64,000 bases of DNA from an uncultured Dialister sp. GTDB lineage: Bacteria > Bacillota > Negativicutes > Veillonellales > Dialisteraceae. Positions 26,243 to 34,767 of the stretch are shown here, in pieces. The notes under the pieces are model-generated. The model was not told the DNA's origin and did no database searches. It saw only the letters and a program-made list of their open reading frames with translations. Position 1 is the stretch's first letter; every line of letters starts with the position of its first letter. Both the position numbers and the translations under genes were made by a program. Location of the stretch: contig UQYL01000001.1 of assembly GCA_900545365.1 (NCBI GenBank), positions 119,381 to 183,380 on the forward strand. The letters run 5' to 3'.

Positions 26243-27103
26243 TCAATGCATTTTCGCTGCGATTTCACGCAGTTTTTTTATACGCTCTTCTGTGGAAGGA
26301 TGCGTAGAAAACAAATTGACCATCGTGCTCCGCACGCCTGCAAGCGGATTAATGATAAACAATCCCGAAGAAGACGGCGCCGCATTTGCCATAACTCTGT
26401 GATGGGCGTAATCATCCAGCTTTGCAAGCGCGCTGGCCAGCGCCAGCGGCTTCCCGCTGATTTCTGCGCCGGAAGCGTCTGCCATAAACTCACGGGAACG
26501 AGAAAGCGCCATCTGCACAACCGCCGCGGCGATCGGAGCAATGACCGCAATGATCATCAGCGCGACAGGATTGGAACTGTTGCCGTCTTCATCCCGTCCG
26601 CCTCCGAAAATGGCCGCCCACTGCGCCATATTCGCGATCCAGCTGATTGCCCCCGCAATAGAAGCGGCCAGCGTCATGATCAGCGTATCCCTGTGTTTGA
26701 TATGAGACAGTTCATGTCCGATAACGCCGGCGATTTCATCTCTGTCGAGCATGGAAATAAGCCCCTCCGTCACCGCCACAGCTGCGTGGTTCTCATCCCG
26801 TCCTGTTGCGAAAGCGTTCGGAACAGCAGTCGGAATGACGTACAGCCGGGGCATCGGCATCTGCGCATTTCTTGTCAGCTCTCTGACCAGCTCATATAGT
26901 TCCGGCACCTCATTTTCCGATAAGGGCTGCGCATTATAACTTCTCAGCGCTATTTTATCACAGTTCCAGTAGCTGATAAAATTGATTGCCAGTGAAATAA
27001 AAAACATGACCATCGCGCCGGAACGACCGCCGACCATGCCGCCAATGGCCATCAAAATAACGCTGAGCAAAGTCAGAAGCATGACTGATTTGATTCTGTT
27101 CAC
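26243..27103 (-). CDS. htpX: HtpX family membrane zinc metalloprotease
   Basis: Inner-membrane M48 protease degrading damaged membrane proteins. 287 residues, typical. Two N-terminal transmembrane helices (about 5-45), zinc motif HELSHIKHRD (near 127-136) and two more hydrophobic helices, then the third-ligand region SREFMADASGAE. The open frame runs upstream to 27196, but that would read through tRNA-Pro; the GTG at 27101-27103 gives the normal N-terminus MNRIKS and has GAGG about ten bases upstream. Confidence 0.94.
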   Translation of the reverse strand: MNRIKSVMLLTLLSVILMAIGGMVGGRSGAMVMFFISLAINFISYWNCDKIALRSYNAQPLSENEVPELYELVRELTRNAQMPMPRLYVIPTAVPNAFATGRDENHAAVAVTEGLISMLDRDEIAGVIGHELSHIKHRDTLIMTLAASIAGAISWIANMAQWAAIFGGGRDEDGNSSNPVALMIIAVIAPIAAAVVQMALSRSREFMADASGAEISGKPLALASALAKLDDYAHHRVMANAAPSSSGLFIINPLAGVRSTMVNLFSTHPSTEERIKKLREIAAKMH

Positions 27104-27135
27104 CTGTTGATGACCTCTTTTCTTGTAAAAAAAAA

Positions 27136-27212
27136 TGGTCGGAACGACATGAGTTGAACATGCGACCTCTACCACCCCAAGGTAGCGCTCTACCAAACTG
27201 AGCTACGTCCCG
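27136..27212 (-). tRNA. tRNA-Pro (GGG), CCA encoded
   Basis: Full cloverleaf on the minus strand: acceptor CGGGACG/CGTTCCG (one G-U), D arm with GTAGCTCAGTTTGGTAGAGC, anticodon stem CTACC/GGTAG with loop TTGGGGT giving anticodon GGG, T stem GCATG/CATGT with loop TTCAACT, discriminator A and encoded CCA. A run of ten T follows the CCA at once. The htpX open frame overlaps it only through a false upstream extension. Confidence 0.95.
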
Positions 27213-27230
27213 ACATTTGCTACATATGAT

Positions 27231-27259
27231 AGGATACATAGAATATAATTATTTGTCAA
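27231..27259 (-). promoter_or_regulatory. Strong sigma-A promoter of tRNA-Pro
   Basis: Minus strand TTGACA (27254-27259), exact 17-base spacer, TATCCT (27231-27236), with the tRNA 5' end 18 bases after the -10. May also drive htpX and ndk. Confidence 0.8.
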
Positions 27260-27297
27260 GTATAAAATCGGCTTTTATAAAAAAGTTGTACTGGTCA

Positions 27298-27333
27298 CTG
27301 AAAACCGGCTCTCCGAAGAGAGCCGGTTTTCAG
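27298..27333 (-). terminator. Terminator hairpin at the end of thrB
   Basis: Perfect 16-bp stem CTGAAAACCGGCTCTC / GAGAGCCGGTTTTCAG with a TTCG tetraloop on the minus strand. It includes the thrB stop codon. The T run is part of the stem. Confidence 0.75.
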
Positions 27334-28253
27334 AATTCACATGCGCCGGAAAGATCGAAAGAAAGAATTTCGACTCGTGCAGAGATGCCCTTTTCTGCAA
27401 AACCGGCCTTCATGGCCCGCCCCACAGAGGCCGCCATATCAGGCGCCGCAAAAGAAATCATCGTCGGGCCGGAACCGCTGATTGTCGTTCCGTAAGCGCC
27501 CGCCTTCTCTGCTGCCTCCATAACTTCTTTTCCGCCGGGAATCAGCGGAAGCCTGTAGGGCACATGAAGCCGGTCATTCAATCCTGTTCGAAGACAGGCG
27601 GGATCTTTCTGAAAGAATGCTGAAAGCAGAAAAGAGACCGCACTCACGCTGTGCACTGCGTCTTTACGGCTGTACCCATCCGGCAGAGCAGCCCGCGCCT
27701 TTTCCGTTAAAAGTTCAAAATCAGGAATCGCCACGACAGCTTTCCAGTCCGGCAGGTCAGAAAATTTCCTGCTCTTTACCTCGTTTCCTTCCATCATGGA
27801 AGTCGTCAGGCCGCCGAGAAGCGCCGGCGCTACGTTATCCGGATGTCCTTCTATTTCCGCCGCCGTGCGCAGAAGCGCTTCCTCCGATAGCGGATATCCC
27901 ATCAGGATATTCGCCAGACAGACGCCGGAAACGATCGCCGCGGAACTGCTTCCCAGTCCCCGTGCGAAAGGAATCCGGTTTACAAGATGCAGGCGCCCGC
28001 CGGGAAGAATTCCTCCTGCCGCATCTGCCGCGGCCGCCATGGAGCGAATGATGATATTCCTGCTGTCCGTCGGCATTTCACTGACGCCTTCGCCTTCCGC
28101 CGTAATCTCGATCTGGGGAAAAGGCCTTTCCTCTTCAATGATAAAATGCGCCTCATTATACAGAGAAAGCGCCATACCGAGGACATCAAAACCGCTTCCC
28201 AGATTGGCTGTCGTCGCCGGTACGCTGATGTGGATGCTTTTTTTGTCTCTCAT
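27330..28253 (-). CDS. thrB: Homoserine kinase
   Basis: Phosphorylates homoserine for threonine synthesis. 307 residues, GHMP kinase fold: N-terminal VPATTANLGSGFD, ATP loop IPFARGLGSSSAAIVSG near 90-106, and C-terminal GTTISGSGPTMISF. Overlaps hom by four bases (ATGA). Threonine synthase is not in the window. With asd at 3 kb this completes the aspartate-to-phosphohomoserine branch. Confidence 0.96.
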   Translation of the reverse strand: MRDKKSIHISVPATTANLGSGFDVLGMALSLYNEAHFIIEEERPFPQIEITAEGEGVSEMPTDSRNIIIRSMAAAADAAGGILPGGRLHLVNRIPFARGLGSSSAAIVSGVCLANILMGYPLSEEALLRTAAEIEGHPDNVAPALLGGLTTSMMEGNEVKSRKFSDLPDWKAVVAIPDFELLTEKARAALPDGYSRKDAVHSVSAVSFLLSAFFQKDPACLRTGLNDRLHVPYRLPLIPGGKEVMEAAEKAGAYGTTISGSGPTMISFAAPDMAASVGRAMKAGFAEKGISARVEILSFDLSGACEF

Positions 28254-29542
28254 CTGTCCATTACCCTTATCACATTGGCGACTTCCTTCACCGCCGGAAG
28301 CAGCTGCAGTGATTTTTCCACACGAATGATGTTTTCTCTCGGTGAAGAGTCCACAATCAGCATCAGTTCCGCATATTTCTCGAAACGGCGCTTTTGTACA
28401 ACTTCATTAATGCTGATGTGATTATCCGCAAATACTCTGGCAATGCTGGACAGAACGCCGGTCTCATCATCGACGATGAGGCGGACATAATAAGAGTCCC
28501 GCAGTTTCAGCGACGAATAGAAAGGAATGCGCCGTATATCGGTCAGAATCATTCCGGTACCGGTAGAACCGTTGCGGATGTGCTTCGCCGTACTGATGAT
28601 ATCACCAAGCACAGCGCTGCCTGTAGGAAGCGCGCCAGCCCCTTTCCCATAGAACATGACGTCATCCACGGCATTGCCCACGACATAAATCGCATTATAC
28701 GCTCCTTTGACAGACGCCAGCGGATGCGACTCCGGCACAAATGCCGGATAGACATTCAGCGCGATGCCGCTTTCCTGCCGCAGCGCCACGGCCAGCAGCT
28801 TGATCACATATCCCATCTCTCTGGCATATGTCACATCTTCCTGCGCTATCTTTTCAATGCCTTCTACCAGTACGTCGTCAAACGTCACATTGGCACGGAA
28901 TCCGATCGATGCAAGGATTGCCAGCTTTCTTGCCGCATCATACCCGCAGACATCATTTGTCGGATCCGCTTCGGCAAAACCTTTGTCCTGCGCTTCTTTC
29001 AGGGCAGTCTCATAGGATTCGCCAGTATCCGTCATGCTCGTCAGGATGTAATTCGTCGTTCCATTGACGATGCCGATGATTTTTTCTATCTGGTTCCCTG
29101 CCAGTGAATCATGAAGCGGCATCAGAATCGGTATCCCGCCGCCAACGCTTGCCTCACAACTGAAATTCACATGATTCATCAGCGCAATCTGGATAATCTC
29201 CGGCCCATAGAGCGCTACCAGATCTTTATTCGCACTGACTACATTTTTTCCGTGCTGCAGTGCCTGATAGATATATTCTTTCGCGGGATGGATGCCGCCC
29301 ATCACTTCAATAACGATCTGAATCTCCGGATCATCCAGAATGTCCTGAAAATCCCCGGTCAGACGCACGCCTTCCAGAAGCGCGTGCTCCGCATATTTCG
29401 CCGGATTTCGGACAAGCACAGACTTTACACGAACCGCACAGCCTAGCTGTTCCTCAATAAATTCCCGGTTGCGGGCCAGTGCTTCCGCGGTCCCGCTCCC
29501 GACAGTTCCAAATCCCAGAAAAGCGATATTGATCTCTTCCAT
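28250..29542 (-). CDS. hom: Homoserine dehydrogenase with ACT domain
   Basis: NAD(P)H-dependent reduction of aspartate semialdehyde to homoserine. 430 residues: N-terminal Rossmann motif FLGFGTVGSGTAEAL (8-22), catalytic domain with GTTNYILTSM near 165 and the PTNDVCGYDAARKLAILA signature near 194-211, and a C-terminal ACT domain (about 350-425) for threonine feedback. Directly downstream of an ACT-domain PheB-like gene and coupled to thrB. Confidence 0.96.
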   Translation of the reverse strand: MEEINIAFLGFGTVGSGTAEALARNREFIEEQLGCAVRVKSVLVRNPAKYAEHALLEGVRLTGDFQDILDDPEIQIVIEVMGGIHPAKEYIYQALQHGKNVVSANKDLVALYGPEIIQIALMNHVNFSCEASVGGGIPILMPLHDSLAGNQIEKIIGIVNGTTNYILTSMTDTGESYETALKEAQDKGFAEADPTNDVCGYDAARKLAILASIGFRANVTFDDVLVEGIEKIAQEDVTYAREMGYVIKLLAVALRQESGIALNVYPAFVPESHPLASVKGAYNAIYVVGNAVDDVMFYGKGAGALPTGSAVLGDIISTAKHIRNGSTGTGMILTDIRRIPFYSSLKLRDSYYVRLIVDDETGVLSSIARVFADNHISINEVVQKRRFEKYAELMLIVDSSPRENIIRVEKSLQLLPAVKEVANVIRVMDR

Positions 29543-29545
29543 GCG

Positions 29546-29992
29546 TCATTTCTCCTCTATAACGGTAACATCTTTTACGCCTTTAATGCTCTTCAAAATC
29601 TGCGTCATTTCCGCAAAGGATATCTGCATCTCCCCTGTGCGGAGAGAAAGCGTGAGCGTCGTCAGCTTCTTTATGGGAACCCCCAGATTCATGGAAACGA
29701 TTTCCGCCCGTTCTTTCCCTATACGGCGAAAAATCTTATTGATCACGGCAGAATCGTTCTGCACGATGATAAAAAGCGCCGTCGTACTGCGCAGCGGATC
29801 TTCGAAAGCCGATGCCACATGATCTTTATATTTATAATACGCGCTTCGGCTGATCCCTGTCTTCGCAACGGCGGCATTGATCGTTTCCGCCGCGCCGCTT
29901 TTCAGCAGTTCCTTTGTACGGATCGTTTTTTTGATCGCCGCCGGAAGAATCTGAAAGTCAACCATATAAAACTGCTTATTGTCTTTATTCAT
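29546..29992 (-). CDS. ACT domain protein, PheB-like
   Basis: 148 residues: an N-terminal helix-turn-helix-like segment (ETINAAVAKTGISRSAYYKYKDHV near 36-59) and a C-terminal ACT domain (about 70-148). This is the PheB/UPF0735 type found next to homoserine dehydrogenase in Firmicutes; a regulatory role in aspartate-family or aromatic amino acid synthesis is assumed. An ATG at 30028 overlaps the stop of the methyltransferase gene, but the ATG at 29992 has AGGG upstream and gives the usual family length. Confidence 0.85.
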   Translation of the reverse strand: MNKDNKQFYMVDFQILPAAIKKTIRTKELLKSGAAETINAAVAKTGISRSAYYKYKDHVASAFEDPLRSTTALFIIVQNDSAVINKIFRRIGKERAEIVSMNLGVPIKKLTTLTLSLRTGEMQISFAEMTQILKSIKGVKDVTVIEEK

Positions 29993-30024
29993 TATCCCTG
30001 TCCTGTCTGCCTGCTTCCATTCTT

Positions 30025-30813
30025 TCATTCTTTATAATGAAATAAAATCACTGCGGCGCAGGCCGCCACATTAAGAGATTCTACCGTCCCGGCCATGGGA
30101 ATATAAATTTTCTCATCGCAGAGCGCAAGGATCTCAGGCCGTATCCCGCTGCCTTCATTGCCGAATATAAATACCGCATCTTCCGGGATATCCGCCATTT
30201 TATACGGCGTGCCTCCCTCCAGCGTTGTCCCGGCAAATATCAGTCCGCTTTTTCCTTTCAGCTCCGCCAGCTGATCCAGCGTCACTCCTTCGAAAACGGG
30301 AAGGCGTAAAATGCTTCCCATTGAACTTCTGACTGCTTTTTCCGAATAAGGATCTGTGCATCCCTCCGTCAAAAGGACGCCGCTGCATCCGGCCGCGGCC
30401 GCCGTACGCAGGATCGTCCCCATATTTCCGGGATCCTGAATGCTGTCCAGAAGAACATAATGCCCTCCCGGTTTTTCCAGAAGCTGCGTAAATTCTGTTT
30501 TCTCTTTTTTCAGAATCGCAAGCACTCCCTGTCCATGCGCTGTTCCGGAGAGGCGTTCCATCATCGCCTCTTCCACGCGTAGGAAAAGCCAATGCAGCTG
30601 CCCTGCGTTTTCTGTCAAAGACTGTATCCTCGGTTCTGCGAGCGCCCTGTCTGTAACAAAGCACACCGCATCCCTCCGTCCCTGCAAAAACGCATCCTCT
30701 ACGCTTCTCACGCCTTCAACAAGGAAAAGGTCTGTCTTTTCTCTGTATTTCCTAATTTTGAGCTGGGCTGCAAGCTTTACCCAGCGATTGTTCATGCTGC
30801 TGATCGTTTCCAT
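30025..30813 (-). CDS. TrmH/SpoU family RNA 2'-O-methyltransferase
   Basis: 262 residues. N-terminal SpoU substrate-binding domain (KTDLFLVEGVRSVEDAF, 25-41) and a C-terminal SPOUT knot with the three motifs: LDSIQDPGNMGTILRTAAAAG near 126-146, FIFGNEGSGI near 218 and ESLNVAACAAVILF near 245. Most such proteins methylate 23S rRNA; the exact nucleotide cannot be inferred. Precedes the PheB-hom-thrB genes. Confidence 0.92.
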   Translation of the reverse strand: METISSMNNRWVKLAAQLKIRKYREKTDLFLVEGVRSVEDAFLQGRRDAVCFVTDRALAEPRIQSLTENAGQLHWLFLRVEEAMMERLSGTAHGQGVLAILKKEKTEFTQLLEKPGGHYVLLDSIQDPGNMGTILRTAAAAGCSGVLLTEGCTDPYSEKAVRSSMGSILRLPVFEGVTLDQLAELKGKSGLIFAGTTLEGGTPYKMADIPEDAVFIFGNEGSGIRPEILALCDEKIYIPMAGTVESLNVAACAAVILFHYKE

Positions 30814-30904
30814 GACTGTCCAAAACTCTTCACTTCAAAAAAGTTGTTTTGATTGATTATACATGATTCATTTTGAAATAGAAATGCCGCAGACTTGTCA
30901 CACA

Positions 30905-30931
30905 CAAAAAAGCAGGCTTATGCCCGCTTTT
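30905..30931 (-). terminator. Terminator overlapping the heptosyltransferase stop codon
   Basis: Minus-strand AAGCGGGC-ATAA-GCCTGCTT stem followed by T4. The TAA stop of the glycosyltransferase gene lies in the loop. Confidence 0.75.
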
Positions 30932-31925
30932 TCTGTCTCATTTTTTTCATCGCCAGCTCGAATACCTGATCGACAGAAATCGTCGCCATATCCGTTTCCA
31001 TACGCCCCGGATTTTCCGCCAGCAGGACATCCGCATTGGGATTGCCGTAAGGGCCGCTCCTTCCCGGCAGCGTCGGACCGAAAAGCGCAATCAGCGGCGT
31101 CTGCGCTGCGTTTGCGATGTGCAGAGGCCCTGTATCGCAGGAAATATGGAGAGCGGCCATTTCATCCAGCGCCGCAAGTTCCAGAAGATTCGTTTTCCCG
31201 ATCAGATCCACTGTATAATTCGACGGAGAAATCGCGCGGATTTCCTTACCCATCTCCGCCTCCGACGGAGCCCCGGATATGACCGTATAGATCTTTTCTC
31301 CCGCCAGCCGTTTTGCCAGTTCTCCCCAAAATGAGATGGGCCATTTTTTGTGCTCGCCTCTTGTCCCCGGGACCAAGACCACATACGCTCCAGTTACACC
31401 GCATTGGCTCAGCATATGTTTCACGCTGGTTTTCTCTTTCTCATGCTCACGCAGCGGAAATTCAAAATGGGACACATCACAATGCAGATATGCCATCACA
31501 TCCAAAAGCTGTTCGATGATATGCCCGTGCATATGTTTTCCCCGGACAGGATGATTAACAAGGAAACTGCCCTCGCGGGCATCCCAGTAGCCGATCTTCT
31601 TTCTTCCCCCGGAAATCAGAGAAATCAGCGCGCTCTTCGCAATCATCTGAAGATCAATGACCAGATCAAAATGTCTCGCATGCAGCGCTTTTCTCACTTC
31701 CATGAGATAGGACAGATTCTTTATCTTTTTCCGGTCTATAAAAAAGATTTCATCAATCCACGGTTTCCCCGGAAGCAGCGCGGCAAAAGCCGGGTGCACC
31801 GCCCAGGTGATCCGGGCTTCGGGATATGTCCTGCGCAGAACATACAGCGAAGGGAGCGCGTGGATCACATCTCCGAGGGAACTCATTTTTATAATCAGTA
31901 TGTTTTTATACGTTCTGTTTTCCAT
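30918..31925 (-). CDS. Glycosyltransferase family 9 lipopolysaccharide heptosyltransferase
   Basis: 335 residues, ADP-heptose:LPS heptosyltransferase of the WaaC/WaaF type that builds the inner core on the cytoplasmic face of the inner membrane. ILIIKMSSLGDVIHALPSLYVLR opens the N-terminal Rossmann domain; VLVPGTRGEHKKWP, and in the C-terminal domain HISCDTGPLHIANAAQTPLIALFGPT are family hallmarks. WaaC versus WaaF cannot be decided by eye. Follows gmhB with a 20-base overlap. Supports an outer membrane with heptose-containing LPS. Confidence 0.92.
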   Translation of the reverse strand: MENRTYKNILIIKMSSLGDVIHALPSLYVLRRTYPEARITWAVHPAFAALLPGKPWIDEIFFIDRKKIKNLSYLMEVRKALHARHFDLVIDLQMIAKSALISLISGGRKKIGYWDAREGSFLVNHPVRGKHMHGHIIEQLLDVMAYLHCDVSHFEFPLREHEKEKTSVKHMLSQCGVTGAYVVLVPGTRGEHKKWPISFWGELAKRLAGEKIYTVISGAPSEAEMGKEIRAISPSNYTVDLIGKTNLLELAALDEMAALHISCDTGPLHIANAAQTPLIALFGPTLPGRSGPYGNPNADVLLAENPGRMETDMATISVDQVFELAMKKMRQKKRA

Positions 31926-32445
31926 CCGATGTTCTCTGCTCTGACTGAATACTGTTCCAGAATTCCAAAAGATTTCCTCCGGGAAACAGGAATCCCCGTA
32001 TCCCTGCGCGTTCCGCCGCCTCGATATCTCGCCGGCTGTCGCCGATCAGAAGGCAGTTCTCCCTCTCCAGGCCATACTTCCGCATGGCTTCCAGTATCAT
32101 TCCCGGCGCCGGCTTCCTGCAGGGACAATCCCGGTCATAAACGGCAATTTTTGCTCCCTGCAAATGAGGACAGTAAAAAAACTCTTCTATTTTTCCCCCA
32201 TATTTGCTGAATTCCCGGTTCATTTCCCGATGCAGCTTTTGTACATCCACCTCAGTGTAATATCCGCGCGCCACACCGCTCTGATTCGTCACAACAAAAA
32301 GCTTTCGCCCATCCCCGTAGAGCTGTCCGATCAATTCCCTTGCTCCGGGTATCCACTGCACATCTTCGATCCTGTGCACATACCCGGTATCCGCATTGAG
32401 CACGCCGTCTCTGTCAAAAAAAACAGCCAGCTGTCTCCGGCTCAT
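31906..32445 (-). CDS. gmhB: D-glycero-beta-D-manno-heptose 1,7-bisphosphate 7-phosphatase
   Basis: HAD-family phosphatase of ADP-heptose synthesis, 179 residues. FFDRDGVLN (nucleophile Asp), VVTNQSGVARGYYTE, CPCRKPAPGM and LIGDSRRDIEAAERAG are the standard motifs; the Cys-rich CPHLQ...CPC stretch is the zinc-binding site of GmhB. The frame extends to a TTG at 32457, but the ATG at 32445 overlaps the gmhA stop as ATGA and is chosen. Confidence 0.94.
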   Translation of the reverse strand: MSRRQLAVFFDRDGVLNADTGYVHRIEDVQWIPGARELIGQLYGDGRKLFVVTNQSGVARGYYTEVDVQKLHREMNREFSKYGGKIEEFFYCPHLQGAKIAVYDRDCPCRKPAPGMILEAMRKYGLERENCLLIGDSRRDIEAAERAGIRGFLFPGGNLLEFWNSIQSEQRTSDGKQNV

Positions 32446-33017
32446 TCTCTGCCCCAATCCATTTCATCGATTACTTCACAGATGCTGTGCGCGCAGAGAA
32501 TATGCATTTCCTGGACTCTCGCCGTTGATTCGCTCGGAATGATAACTGCCTCATCAGCAAGCCCGGCCATTTTCCCTCCATCTCTTCCCAGAGATGCAAT
32601 GACCGTCAGTTCTTTCTCTTTCGCAAGCGCTGCCGCTTTCAACACATTTACGCTGTTTCCGCTCGTCGTAATCCCCCAGAACACATCGCCCGGCTGTCCC
32701 AGACCTTCCACCTGACGCGCAAATACATCGTCATAACCGTAATCATTGCCGACCGCCGTCAGAATGGAAGTGTCCGTCGTCAGCGCAATGGCGGGAAGCG
32801 AAATTCTCTCCCGGTGAAAACGTCCCACAATTTCCGCCGCAATATGCTGTGCGTCAGCCGCGCTTCCGCCATTCCCGCAGATCAGAATTTTTCGTCCCTT
32901 TTTCAGCGCCTCCGCACAGATAACGGCCATCTTCTGCACATGGGGAATCAGCGGCAGAGAGGCTTCCCAGATCTGCTGATGTTCCTGAAAGCACGCATTA
33001 ATCCGCTCCAGTTCCAT
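32442..33017 (-). CDS. gmhA: Sedoheptulose-7-phosphate isomerase
   Basis: First enzyme of ADP-heptose synthesis; 191-residue SIS-domain protein. KILICGNGGSAADAQHIAAEIVGRF near 42-66, LTTDTSILTAVGNDYGYDDVFARQVEG and the C-terminal HILCAHSICEVID are typical, the last containing the catalytic His. GGAG eight bases before the ATG. HldE and HldD, needed for the rest of the pathway, are not in this window. Confidence 0.95.
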   Translation of the reverse strand: MELERINACFQEHQQIWEASLPLIPHVQKMAVICAEALKKGRKILICGNGGSAADAQHIAAEIVGRFHRERISLPAIALTTDTSILTAVGNDYGYDDVFARQVEGLGQPGDVFWGITTSGNSVNVLKAAALAKEKELTVIASLGRDGGKMAGLADEAVIIPSESTARVQEMHILCAHSICEVIDEMDWGRE

Positions 33018-33019
33018 AG

Positions 33020-33484
33020 TTATTTCTCCTTATTTGATTTCATCAATTCTTCCAGTTCCTGCATGAAACTTCCAATGTCTTTGAACTCCCGATATACAGA
33101 TGCGAAGCGCACATATGCGACCTGATCCAGTTTCCGCAGTTCATCCATAATAATGTTCCCGATCGTCTCCGTCGGCACTTCATGCCCAGGACTGCTCCGT
33201 ACCGTCCTTTCCACGGCATCAACGATTCCTTCAATCTGATCAGAAGAAATGTTCCTCTTTTCACAGGCGCGGATAATACCGCTTCTGACTTTATTTCTGC
33301 TGAAACTCTCTCTCACTCCGCTCTTTTTGATAACTCGCACCGGTGCCTGTTCGACCGTTTCGTAAGTGGTAAACCGCCGCCCGCAAGAAAGGCACTGCCG
33401 CCGGCGCCGGATGGCGCATCCGTCGTCCGTATCCCGCGAATCAGTCACTTTCGTATCTGTACTGCTGCAATAAGGACATTTCAT
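33020..33484 (-). CDS. nrdR: Transcriptional repressor NrdR
   Basis: Zinc-ribbon and ATP-cone repressor of ribonucleotide reductase genes. 154 residues. MKCPYCSSTDTKVTDSR and CLSCGRRFTTYE form the zinc ribbon (Cys 3, 6, 31, 34); the ATP-cone lies near 46-136. The open frame runs to 33577, but that would cross the ftsZ terminator; the ATG at 33484 gives the conserved start and has GGGAGAG upstream. Immediately downstream of ftsZ. Confidence 0.96.
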   Translation of the reverse strand: MKCPYCSSTDTKVTDSRDTDDGCAIRRRRQCLSCGRRFTTYETVEQAPVRVIKKSGVRESFSRNKVRSGIIRACEKRNISSDQIEGIVDAVERTVRSSPGHEVPTETIGNIIMDELRKLDQVAYVRFASVYREFKDIGSFMQELEELMKSNKEK

Positions 33485-33502
33485 AAATGACTCTCCCAAC
33501 GC

Positions 33503-33538
33503 AAAAAGAAAGGCCACACCGCTTATGCCGTGTGGCCC
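33503..33538 (-). terminator. Terminator after ftsZ
   Basis: Minus-strand GGCCACAC, 10-base loop, GTGTGGCC (33512-33537) followed by TTTCTTTTT. Lies between ftsZ and nrdR. Confidence 0.8.
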
Positions 33539-33595
33539 AAGAAACAGCATGAATGCCGCCCTGAAGGATGCAGGCATTGATCTCTGTAATCTGTG

Positions 33596-34621
33596 TTATT
33601 TTTTCAGGAAATCAGGCATCGTAATGCTGCCTGCCGGACGGGAAGAAGATCCGCGGAAGCCCGGTGCGCTGCCCGGCGCATTTTTCTTCTTTTCTTCAAA
33701 CCCCGTCGCAATAACAGTGATTTTCACCGTGTCATCCAGGCTGGAATCAACAGACGTGCCCCAAATGATATTTGCATCCGGATCTGCTGCTTCCGTAATG
33801 ACCTGAGACGCTTCATTGATTTCAAAAAGCCCCAGATCTTCATTACCTGTAATGCTGATGATAATGCCTTTAGCGCCGTCAATAGAGCGTTCAAGCAGAG
33901 GGCTAGAAATTGCCATTTTTGCTGCGTCGCTCGCGCGGTTTTCCCCGGTTCCGACACCGATCCCCATCAGCGCTTCTCCCTGATTGCTCATGATGGTCTT
34001 CACATCAGCAAAGTCCAGATTGATCACGCCGGGAACAGTAATCAGGTCGGAAATCCCCTGAATCCCCTGACGGAGCACATCGTCGGCAATCTTGAAAGCA
34101 TCCTTCAGAGAAGTTTTCTTGTCTACTGTCTGAAGCAGGCGATCATTAGGAACGATCAGAAGCGTATCCACATTCGCTTTTAATTTTTCAATGCCTGTCA
34201 GGGCATTTCTCATGCGCACTTTGCCTTCAAAGCTGAAAGGTTTGGTTACAACGCCGACAGTCAGTGCGCCGATTTCCTTTGCACACTGGGCTACGACAGG
34301 CGCAGCGCCGGTACCGGTGCCGCCGCCCATACCTGCGGTAACAAACACCATATCCGCGCCCTGAAGCGCTTTCAGAATATCTTCCTTGGATTCTTCCGCT
34401 GCTTCTTCGCCCACTTCCGGTTTGGCGCCTGCGCCAAGTCCTTTAGTCAATTTTTCTCCGATTTGAATCTTATTTTCCGCTGCCGCTTTATCAAGGATCT
34501 GCGCTTCGGTGTTGACTGCGATAAATTCAACGCCCTGTACTTCTGCGTCAATCATGCGGTTTACCGCATTGTTTCCGCCGCCGCCTACGCCAATTACCTT
34601 AATGCTTGCCAGATCTCCCAT
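33596..34621 (-). CDS. ftsZ: Cell division protein FtsZ
   Basis: Tubulin-like GTPase forming the Z-ring. 341 residues. KVIGVGGGGNNAVNRM, the tubulin signature GGGTGTGAAPVVA (near 102-114), the T7 region NLDFADVKTIM, and a short C-terminal linker ending in the conserved peptide TMPDFLKK that binds FtsA/ZipA-type anchors. AAAGGAGG precedes the ATG. No ftsA lies next to it although the tail peptide that usually binds FtsA is present. Confidence 0.98.
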   Translation of the reverse strand: MGDLASIKVIGVGGGGNNAVNRMIDAEVQGVEFIAVNTEAQILDKAAAENKIQIGEKLTKGLGAGAKPEVGEEAAEESKEDILKALQGADMVFVTAGMGGGTGTGAAPVVAQCAKEIGALTVGVVTKPFSFEGKVRMRNALTGIEKLKANVDTLLIVPNDRLLQTVDKKTSLKDAFKIADDVLRQGIQGISDLITVPGVINLDFADVKTIMSNQGEALMGIGVGTGENRASDAAKMAISSPLLERSIDGAKGIIISITGNEDLGLFEINEASQVITEAADPDANIIWGTSVDSSLDDTVKITVIATGFEEKKKNAPGSAPGFRGSSSRPAGSITMPDFLKK

Positions 34622-34767
34622 ATTGAATCCTCCTTTGATATCTCAGTTTACGTCTGCGATTCACGATTGGGTTTCATTCTTATAAATCATACTACATATT
34701 TTACAATATTTCATCTAAATACGCCATATTTTTGCCTTCTCCGTGGGACGGAAAACCTCTGGCCTAT

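Noticed and set aside
27104..27196. N-terminal extension of htpX
   Set aside because: It reads through tRNA-Pro and gives a non-family N-terminus; GTG at 27103 restores normal length.
33485..33577. N-terminal extension of nrdR
   Set aside because: It crosses the ftsZ terminator and precedes the conserved MKCPYC start.
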